DNA of 5,378 nt, from positions 1 through 5,378 of the forward strand of contig DAOWGA010000052.1 in the NCBI GenBank assembly GCA_030637665.1, read 5' to 3'. The stretch comes from Lysobacterales bacterium (GTDB taxonomy: Bacteria; Pseudomonadota; Gammaproteobacteria; Xanthomonadales; SZUA-36). Positions 1-5,378 of the stretch are shown here, piece by piece (within the stretch, counting starts at the first letter, position 1; each line of letters begins with the position of its first letter). The notes beneath the pieces are model-generated. The model had not been told where the DNA came from. It saw only the letters and a list, made by a program, of their open reading frames with translations, and searched no databases. Both the position numbers and the translations under genes were made by a program.

Positions 1-40
1 AACTCCCGGCCATTTAAGAAAGGTCAGAGTCTATCACCGC

Positions 41-46
41 TATAAT
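41..46 (+). promoter_or_regulatory. Possible sigma-70 -10 box upstream of the FlgO/TPR gene
   Basis: A perfect TATAAT hexamer lies 29 bases before the start codon at 76. Transcription would begin around position 52-54 and give a leader of a little over 20 bases, just enough to carry the ribosome binding site. No good -35 element is seen at 16-18 bases spacing: the bases at 18-23 read GAAAGG, and no TGn extension precedes the box. The call therefore rests on the -10 match and its position alone. If real, the promoter may need an activator. Confidence 0.4.
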
Positions 47-66
47 GTGGCTGGATATCTTGAGCC

Positions 67-71
67 AGGGA
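67..71 (+). promoter_or_regulatory. Ribosome binding site of the FlgO/TPR gene
   Basis: AGGGA ends four bases before the ATG at 76, a moderate Shine-Dalgarno match at rather short spacing. It supports that start. The same frame has a TGA stop at 61-63 and no ATG, GTG or TTG between that stop and position 76, so no longer reading is possible. Confidence 0.5.
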
Positions 72-75
72 CTTC

Positions 76-2175
76 ATGTTCAAACGATTTTTGAGTGAAT
101 TGCGTCACCGCCGTGTGTTACGAGCCGCGGTGGCTTATGCAATAGTCGCCGCAGCGGTAGTCGAATTCACCGATATTATGACACCGGCCCTGGGTCTGCC
201 GGAGGGATTGCTTCGTGCGGTGATTATCGTCGCACTGGCGGGGTTTCCGGTAGTCATCGTGCTGGCCTGGTTTTTCGACTTGACTGCAGGCGGTGTCGTG
301 CGCGGTACCTCGACGCCAGAGACTTCATCCAGTCGCCGAACCCAGCTGTTCAGCATCATGCTCATCGGCTTGCTGGCTACTGCTGTTGTCTACCTCAGCT
401 ATCGATTGTATTGGGAAAGCCAGGACCAGCCCGGTTTCGAACGGGGTATGTCCATTGCAGTATTGCCTTTTTCCAGCATTTCAGCGGAGGCGGAGCCGGA
501 AACGGCCTATTTCAGCGACGGTGTCGCCGAAGAGATCCTGAATGCACTTTCAAAAGTCGAGGGCCTCAGGGTGGCTGCCCGGACTTCTTCTTTTGCTTTC
601 CGCGAATACGATGTGCGGGACGTGGGCGAAGCGCTCGATGTGTCGGTGGTACTGGAAGGTACTGTGCGGCGTGCAGGCGACCAATTGCGGATATCCGCTC
701 AGCTGGTGGATACCGGCAGTGGTTTTCAGCTTTGGTCGGACGTGTATAACCATGAACTCCAGGATGTTTTTCAGATCCAGGAAGAGATTGCCCATGCCAT
801 CGTCAAGGCCTTGCGGCTCGAGTTGTTGGGCGCTACCGGTACGCGACTGGTGACGCCCGGTACGGACAGTACTCAGGCCTATGACAAATATCTCGAAGGA
901 CGCAATGTGCTGCAGGCCCGGACACCATCGGCAGCTCAAAAGGCGATTTCCATATTCGGGGAAGCCCTTGAATTCGATCCCAGCTATGCGCAGGCATATG
1001 CCGGCCTGGCCGATTCCTGGATCTTGCTTCGGGAGGTGGGCAATTTATCATTGTTGGAAGCAACGCAGCAGTCGCACGCAGCGATTACAAAAGCACTTCA
1101 GCTCAATGCCGCTTTGCCGGAGGCCCAGGCCTCCCTGGGTTTATGTGTTCTCGGTGGCGGCGCAATAACGGAAGCCGGGCGCCAGTTTCAAAAAGCCATA
1201 GAGCTCGATCCGGAATACTCTGATGGTTACCTCTTGCGCGCCAATCTGTTGCGTGACCAGGGTTATCTGGCTGAAGCAACCCGGGTCTACAATCAGGCGT
1301 TGGCGCTGGACCCGTTCAATCCGGCCATAATCGAAAATATGGCGCTGTTATTTGCATTTCAGGGGCGGTTTGATACGGCAATTGAGCAGCTCACCGCCTC
1401 GGCGCAGAAGAATCCGGGACGGCTGACGGCAAGTCTTATCGCGTCCCGGGTGTGGGCTCTGGCGGGGGACAATGAAAAGGCCCGGGAGCATGCGAGACGC
1501 GCGGTTGAACTCATCCCGGAAAGCCCGGTTGCCCTTGCGGCACTGGTCGAGGGCAATGTGCGGCTTGAGCATCTGGATCAAGCGCGAGCGGCATTGCAAC
1601 GAATGCGCGATACAGCTCCCAACAATGAAACCGCGATTATCGCAACCATGCGGTATTATTTGATGACGGGAGATTTTGGCGCGCTTGATTCTTTGGCCAC
1701 CTCACGCATTGAGCGATTCATTGACAAGCCGGGCTGGACCGGTACTGAATTCCTTTTTGAGCGTGTGAGGTGGGCCGCCACGGCGCGACTGGCTTTGGGC
1801 GATGCCCGCGGTGCGCGTGAATTGCTTGAAAGGGGCATCCCGAATCCCGCCGGGCTCGATCCGCGCCCAGGCGCTGTGCATACGCTGGCGCTGCTGGCTC
1901 GGGCAAGGAGCCTGGATGGCGATCCGCAAGGGGCCACAGAGATTGCAGGTATTGCGGGCCAGCTTATCGATCGCGCACGGGCTCAAGGCTGGGGCGGGAG
2001 TCAACTTGAGTATGCACTGGCAACCGTTGCGGCATCAACAGATTCTTCTGCCCTGGCGCTGGAACACCTGCGTGATGCCATGGAAGCCGGTTGGGATGAT
2101 TTCGTGTTTGCCAATCACGATCCCGTCATGCTGGATATCGTTCAGCTACCCGGCTATCGAGCGCTGTTGAAATAG
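76..2175 (+). CDS. Membrane-anchored FlgO/TolB-like domain and TPR repeat protein
   Basis: This is probably an inner-membrane scaffold or sensor with a large periplasmic part; its partner and substrate are unknown. Three hydrophobic helices are visible at about residues 14-33, 45-67 and 91-109. Positive charges (RHRR at 10-13, RR at 87-88) predict a cytoplasmic N-terminus and a periplasmic C-terminal part. The N-terminal 75 residues match a module I recall in many gammaproteobacterial TPR proteins (a PALGLPE segment, then an AWFFDLT segment). Residues 125-247 form a FlgO/TolB-like domain: SIAVLPF at the first strand, then YFSDGVAEEILNAL, RVAARTSSFAF, VLEGTVRRAG and LWSDVYN. From about 268 come TPRs; equivalent alanines at 367, 401, 435, 469 and 503 show exact 34-residue phasing. 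The C-terminus (AGWDDF...NHDPV...PGYRALL) is the usual end of such proteins. Unlike CadC or HilA relatives there is no winged-helix DNA-binding domain, and no cyclase or kinase domain. The architecture is secure; the function is not. Confidence 0.93.
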   Translation: MFKRFLSELRHRRVLRAAVAYAIVAAAVVEFTDIMTPALGLPEGLLRAVIIVALAGFPVVIVLAWFFDLTAGGVVRGTSTPETSSSRRTQLFSIMLIGLLATAVVYLSYRLYWESQDQPGFERGMSIAVLPFSSISAEAEPETAYFSDGVAEEILNALSKVEGLRVAARTSSFAFREYDVRDVGEALDVSVVLEGTVRRAGDQLRISAQLVDTGSGFQLWSDVYNHELQDVFQIQEEIAHAIVKALRLELLGATGTRLVTPGTDSTQAYDKYLEGRNVLQARTPSAAQKAISIFGEALEFDPSYAQAYAGLADSWILLREVGNLSLLEATQQSHAAITKALQLNAALPEAQASLGLCVLGGGAITEAGRQFQKAIELDPEYSDGYLLRANLLRDQGYLAEATRVYNQALALDPFNPAIIENMALLFAFQGRFDTAIEQLTASAQKNPGRLTASLIASRVWALAGDNEKAREHARRAVELIPESPVALAALVEGNVRLEHLDQARAALQRMRDTAPNNETAIIATMRYYLMTGDFGALDSLATSRIERFIDKPGWTGTEFLFERVRWAATARLALGDARGARELLERGIPNPAGLDPRPGAVHTLALLARARSLDGDPQGATEIAGIAGQLIDRARAQGWGGSQLEYALATVAASTDSSALALEHLRDAMEAGWDDFVFANHDPVMLDIVQLPGYRALLK

Positions 2176-2185
2176 GGTGGGCAGC

Positions 2186-2234
2186 GCCCGGCTTATTTGA
2201 CATCTTTGCAGTTTATTGGCTAAGCTTGTCGGGC
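2186..2234 (+). other. Possible intergenic stem-loop
   Basis: GCCCGGCTTA at 2186-2195 can pair with TAAGC at 2221-2225 and CGGGC at 2230-2234. This gives ten base pairs interrupted by a four-base bulge (TTGT, 2226-2229), with a loop of about 25 bases. No T-run follows, so it does not look like an intrinsic terminator for the upstream gene. A smaller alternative, GGGC-AGC-GCCC at 2179-2189, competes for the same bases. It could be an mRNA 3'-end structure or chance. Confidence 0.25.
2197..2202 (+). promoter_or_regulatory. Isolated -35-like TTGACA before the protease gene
   Basis: A perfect TTGACA lies 115 bases before the protease start. At 17-18 bases spacing the sequence is CTAAGC or TAAGCT, a poor -10 match, so a sigma-70 promoter is only a possibility. 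A better-looking AT-rich stretch (AATAAT at 2256-2261) is too far downstream to pair with this box. The 142-base gap makes a promoter for the protease likely somewhere here, but I cannot place it firmly. Confidence 0.2.
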
Positions 2235-2304
2235 CAGACTTGGTAATGGGCAAAGAATAATTAAGGGAAAATGTAAGTTAACGTAACAAAATTGCTCAAG
2301 AACC

Positions 2305-2310
2305 AAGGGG
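2305..2310 (+). promoter_or_regulatory. Ribosome binding site of the M6 protease gene
   Basis: AAGGGG lies seven bases before the ATG at 2318, a strong purine-rich Shine-Dalgarno-like site at good spacing. The frame has a TAA stop at 2279-2281 and no ATG, GTG or TTG between it and 2318, so this start is well fixed. The signal peptide begins directly at this methionine. Confidence 0.7.
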
Positions 2311-2317
2311 ATTAGAA

Positions 2318-5242
2318 ATGAACTGCAGTCACTTACTGCGCCTGCTGCGAGCAGGGGTTAGTGTCGTTTTATTCAATTTTTTCTTTCTCAGCAGCAGTAC
2401 CGTTTTTGCGATACCGGCAGCACCCTTTCCTTTCAGCGAATTCCAGCCTGATGGCAGTGAAATCACCCTGTATTCAAGGGGTGATGAACACTACAACTGG
2501 ATGGAAGATCGTGATGGCTACACTGTGGTCAGAAATCGTGGTTGGTTTGAATACGCTGAACAAGGGCCGTCCGGCCATCTGAATCCCAACGGGATGATTG
2601 TTGGCCGTGATAATCCGCGGGCAGTCGGGCTGCAAAAACACATCCTGCCGGCACCGGCCGTCAGGGCGCAGTCCGCGAAAAAGGTCAATGGCGTGAGTGA
2701 CGGCAGTGGTGGCGCTTCTGCTCCGGAAGCCGTCGGGCCGTCGGGCGCCATTAAGAACCTGGTTGTCATGATTCGGTTCTCTGATCATACAGGCCGGACT
2801 CTGCCCAGTGTTGCCGACGTAGATGTTCTGTTTAATGCAGTAGGTGGCGATCCGACTCTGGCGCCTACGGGCAGCGTCAGGGATGTTTATTACGAAAACT
2901 CCTATGGCCAGATGACACTGAACTCCGAGGTGAATCCGGGTATCGGCGACTGGATTACAGTTTCGAATACAGAAGCGTATTACGCCAATGGGAAATCAGG
3001 TGACTCGACCCTTTGGCAGGCATTGCGCGAAGCGCTGGATATTCTGGACGCTCAGATTAATTTCAATGAATACGATACAGATAACGACGGACGCATCGAT
3101 TCCATAGCTTTTATCCATTCCGGCTATGGCGCTGAATGGGGTGGAACGGATGCTTACGGCAGCGCTTATCAAAACCGTATCTGGTCCCACCGCTGGGCGA
3201 TTCAGCCGCAGTGGAATTCCAACGATGGTGTGTCCGTGTTCGATTACCACATCAGTCCGGGTGTCTGGGGCACTTCGGGATCGTCCATCGGCCGTATCGG
3301 CGTGATTTCCCACGAGACCGGCCATTTCTTCGGCCTGCCGGATCTGTACGACACAGACAGCGGCGCCGGTGATGGTATTGGTTCCTGGGGCATGATGGCG
3401 AACTCGTGGGGTTTTAACGGTACGCAGCGCTGTCCGCCGCATTTCTCGCCGTGGTCCAAGATAAACCTGGGTTGGTATACACCCACGGTGATTACCGAAA
3501 CGGGCCAGTACGTGATCAATCAGACAGAAACGAATGCAGAAGTTTATCGCATCAATTCCGGATTCCCCTCAGGCGAATACCTGTTGATTGAAAACCGTCA
3601 GGATGTGGGCTTCGACTGCAGCGTCCCACAGGGTGGCGTCGCCATCTGGCATATTGATGACACTGCGAGCTACAACACCCAGGGTTATCCGGGTCAGGGT
3701 GGATGGCCCGAGAATGGCAACCACTACCGGGTCGCGCTGTTGCAGGCCGATGGCAACTACAACATGGAAAGAGGAAATAACCGGGGTGATTCCACGGACA
3801 TGCATCATGCCGCGGGCGTTGACGCGATCGGGCCCGGGCCCGGCAATCACCCCAACACCGATACCTATCAGGGTGGCAACATCAACCTGACCGGCATCAC
3901 GATTTCCGATATTTCGGCCTCCGGCTCATCCATGACATTTTGTTTTAATGGTTGTACCGGTATTCCAGCACCCGCAGCACCCACTGGCATGAGCGCCACT
4001 GCCGTTTCCGACAGCCAGATCAACCTGAATTGGGTGGATAATGCTGATAATGAAGGTGATTACCGGCTTGAACGGTCCGATGACGGAGTCGCAGGTTGGG
4101 GCGCCATTGCCAGCCTGGGCGCCAACAGCACCAGCTACAGCGACACCGGGCTTGCGGCCAGCAACGACTTCTTCTATCGCGTTGCCGCTCACAACTCTGC
4201 GGGCTATTCCGCTTACGACACCGCTAATGCGACAACCAATGATCCTCTGCCGTTCGTAGACTATGTAGCCCAGGCCCAGTCGACCAGTGAAGGATCAGTT
4301 TCAGGTGCCTTGATAAATACCCATTTCAATGATGGATTAGTGCAGAGCATCACCGAGCGGCAAATCGGTGGTAATGCACGTAAAAGCCGTAGTTCCCTGT
4401 CTCACCGCTGGACCTTCAATGTGGCGCCGGGTACGACCGGCATGACATTGTCTGCCAATGCCTGGAGCAGTGGCTCCAGTGATGGTGATGATTTCCAATT
4501 CCAGTGGTCGACCGACGGCAGCAGCTATAGCAATGCCTTCTCGGTGTCGTCTCTTTCTCCGGACAACCAGCAAAGCACAGTTTTGCCGGTCGATCTTTCG
4601 GGCACGGTTTATGTGCGGGTAATTGACACCGATAATAGACGGGGTACTGTTGCTCTGGATACCGTATTCGTGAACCACCTGGTCATCCGGGCGGATAACA
4701 TGCCCGTGACCCCACCGGCCGATCCAAGCGGTCTGGGCGCCACAGACATTGCTCATAACCAGGTGGATCTCAGCTGGAACGACAATGCCGGTGATGAATC
4801 TGCCTACGAAGTGCAAAGATCGGAAAGTGGCGGCGGCTTCAGCATCATTGCGACCCTGAGTGCAGACGTGAAGGCCTACAGCGATACCAGCGTTAGTCCA
4901 ATGACGAGCTATCAATACCGCGTGCGTGCGCTGAAGGGCACGGCTGCTTCTGGCTACAGCACTGCGCCTTCAGTCACCACACCGGACCTGCCTGCGGGAA
5001 CGATCGTTCTCAATGCCAACGGCGCTAAAGTGAAGGGCAAGCACCAGGTTAACCTGAGCTGGGATGGCTCTAATGGAGACAATATCGATATTCGTCGTAA
5101 CGGAGAGTTGATCAAAGAGAACATCATTGACGACGGCCTCTACTTTGACGACATTGGAGCCAAGGGGGGTGCTACCTACGACTATGAAGTGTGCTATGCA
5201 ACTACAAGCACTTGTTCCAACACGGCAAGGGTTGTGTTCTGA
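2318..5242 (+). CDS. Secreted M6-family (immune inhibitor A-like) zinc metalloprotease with FnIII domains
   Basis: Predicted exported zinc endopeptidase acting outside the cell or at its surface. Residues 1-31 are a Sec signal peptide with a long hydrophobic core and likely cleavage after VFA (29-31). Residues 32-140 resemble the M6 propeptide region (FQPDGSEITLYSRGDEHYNW, then DRDGYTVV). The catalytic part spans about 145-390: an Asp-rich loop DTDNDGRID (253-261) that may bind calcium, the zinc site HETGH (332-336) followed by FFGLPDLYD, with D345 a plausible third ligand, and SWGMM (356-360) as a possible Met-turn. The usual M6 post-catalytic part follows to about 545 (EYLLIENRQ, GGVAIWHIDD, LLQADGNY). 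Then come FnIII domain 1 (550-641), an unnamed beta-rich domain (645-791), FnIII domain 2 (797-889) and a small Ig/FnIII-like end domain (890-974). The mature part has six cysteines (372, 434, 542, 546, 959, 966), fitting three disulfides. Export onward by type II secretion is inference. PrtV is a distant relative; I give no symbol because the accessory domains differ. Confidence 0.95.
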   Translation: MNCSHLLRLLRAGVSVVLFNFFFLSSSTVFAIPAAPFPFSEFQPDGSEITLYSRGDEHYNWMEDRDGYTVVRNRGWFEYAEQGPSGHLNPNGMIVGRDNPRAVGLQKHILPAPAVRAQSAKKVNGVSDGSGGASAPEAVGPSGAIKNLVVMIRFSDHTGRTLPSVADVDVLFNAVGGDPTLAPTGSVRDVYYENSYGQMTLNSEVNPGIGDWITVSNTEAYYANGKSGDSTLWQALREALDILDAQINFNEYDTDNDGRIDSIAFIHSGYGAEWGGTDAYGSAYQNRIWSHRWAIQPQWNSNDGVSVFDYHISPGVWGTSGSSIGRIGVISHETGHFFGLPDLYDTDSGAGDGIGSWGMMANSWGFNGTQRCPPHFSPWSKINLGWYTPTVITETGQYVINQTETNAEVYRINSGFPSGEYLLIENRQDVGFDCSVPQGGVAIWHIDDTASYNTQGYPGQGGWPENGNHYRVALLQADGNYNMERGNNRGDSTDMHHAAGVDAIGPGPGNHPNTDTYQGGNINLTGITISDISASGSSMTFCFNGCTGIPAPAAPTGMSATAVSDSQINLNWVDNADNEGDYRLERSDDGVAGWGAIASLGANSTSYSDTGLAASNDFFYRVAAHNSAGYSAYDTANATTNDPLPFVDYVAQAQSTSEGSVSGALINTHFNDGLVQSITERQIGGNARKSRSSLSHRWTFNVAPGTTGMTLSANAWSSGSSDGDDFQFQWSTDGSSYSNAFSVSSLSPDNQQSTVLPVDLSGTVYVRVIDTDNRRGTVALDTVFVNHLVIRADNMPVTPPADPSGLGATDIAHNQVDLSWNDNAGDESAYEVQRSESGGGFSIIATLSADVKAYSDTSVSPMTSYQYRVRALKGTAASGYSTAPSVTTPDLPAGTIVLNANGAKVKGKHQVNLSWDGSNGDNIDIRRNGELIKENIIDDGLYFDDIGAKGGATYDYEVCYATTSTCSNTARVVF

Positions 5243-5271
5243 GTTAAGCAGCGCCCTGAAGCATACCAATC

Positions 5272-5296
5272 AAAGGCCGCCTTCGGGCGGCCTTTT
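5272..5296 (+). terminator. Intrinsic terminator after the protease gene
   Basis: A perfect ten-base-pair stem, AAAGGCCGCC (5272-5281) with GGCGGCCTTT (5286-5295), closes a TTCG loop, the very stable C(UUCG)G tetraloop. Its 3' arm ends in a run of four T (5293-5296). It lies 29 bases after the protease stop codon. The A-run on the 5' side gives a shorter T-run on the other strand, so weak two-way action is possible if a convergent gene lies beyond. Confidence 0.93.
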
Positions 5297-5351
5297 AACA
5301 GACATCGCGGTTTTTGTTATGGTGAGGGTGTGAGGTAAGCGCCGGCACGTG

Positions 5352-5378
5352 TTATCTCAGGGTGATGGTCTTCTCGTA
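5352..5378 (-). CDS. Possible C-terminal tip of a convergent gene, cut by the window edge
   Basis: Read on the minus strand from the window edge, one frame gives YEKTITLR followed by TAA at 5354-5352. The other two frames also reach stops (one after about six codons, the other near 5320), so the choice of frame is not forced. A convergent gene would fit the two-sided form of the terminator at 5272-5296. Eight residues are too few to name a family, and the region may equally be non-coding. Confidence 0.22.
   Translation of the reverse strand, partial: YEKTITLR

Noticed and set aside
2179..2189. GGGCAGCGCCC as a terminator for the first gene
   Set aside because: The stem is only four base pairs and no T-run follows, so it is too weak to call.
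2996..3442. A 148-codon minus-strand open frame opposite the protease active site
   Set aside because: The plus strand here encodes the diagnostic HETGH zinc motif and its flanks. The antisense product has no family features.
3830..3841. Perfect palindrome GGGCCCGGGCCC
   Set aside because: It encodes the Gly-Pro-Gly-Pro run of the protease post-catalytic region. GC-rich Gly/Pro codons give this symmetry by themselves, and no regulatory role is indicated within the coding sequence.
4018..4812. Possible recent internal duplication of the two FnIII domains (shared W-DNA-E--Y---RS pattern)
   Set aside because: Only the protein-level FnIII signature is shared; the DNA of the two copies is well diverged. 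This is ordinary domain repetition, not a recent repeat.
4337..4915. A 192-codon open frame on the minus strand inside the protease gene
   Set aside because: It lies wholly antisense to well-conserved FnIII and beta-domain coding sequence, and its translation shows no recognisable domain. It is a shadow frame.
76..5242. The two genes as a single operon encoding a sensor and protease system
   Set aside because: They share direction, but a 142-base gap with its own candidate signals separates them, and nothing in either protein points to the other.

Overview
The window looks like chromosomal DNA from a gammaproteobacterium, probably a free-living marine or soil heterotroph. This rests on moderate GC content, the type of membrane-anchored FlgO/TolB-like TPR protein, and the domain style of the secreted protease, whose FnIII modules and short C-terminal domain ending in a CSN...F-like tail are familiar from Alteromonadales, Cellvibrionales and Woeseia/Xanthomonadales-type genomes. 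I cannot name a genus from sequence alone.

Layout: positions 1-75 are a short leader with a perfect TATAAT box and a modest ribosome binding site. Positions 76-2175 (+) encode a 699-residue inner-membrane protein with three predicted membrane helices, a FlgO/TolB-like domain and a TPR array in strict 34-residue phase. Positions 2176-2317 are a 142-base intergenic gap with a possible stem-loop, an isolated TTGACA box and a strong ribosome binding site. Positions 2318-5242 (+) encode a 974-residue secreted M6-family (immune inhibitor A-like) zinc metalloprotease with a multi-domain beta-rich C-terminal half. A textbook intrinsic terminator with a UUCG loop lies at 5272-5296. The last bases (5352-5378) may be the 3' tip of a convergent minus-strand gene.

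How the genes relate: both full genes point the same way, but the 142-base gap and the separate ribosome binding site argue for independent or loosely coupled expression. The first product is best read as a periplasm-facing scaffold or sensor with no recognisable output domain. The second is an exported protease, probably for degrading external protein. A direct functional link between them is not shown by the sequence.

I see no transposon, CRISPR array, tRNA or rRNA, and no clear evidence of an undescribed multi-gene system. The most unusual material is the uncharacterised domain content of the protease and the stand-alone architecture of the FlgO/TPR protein.
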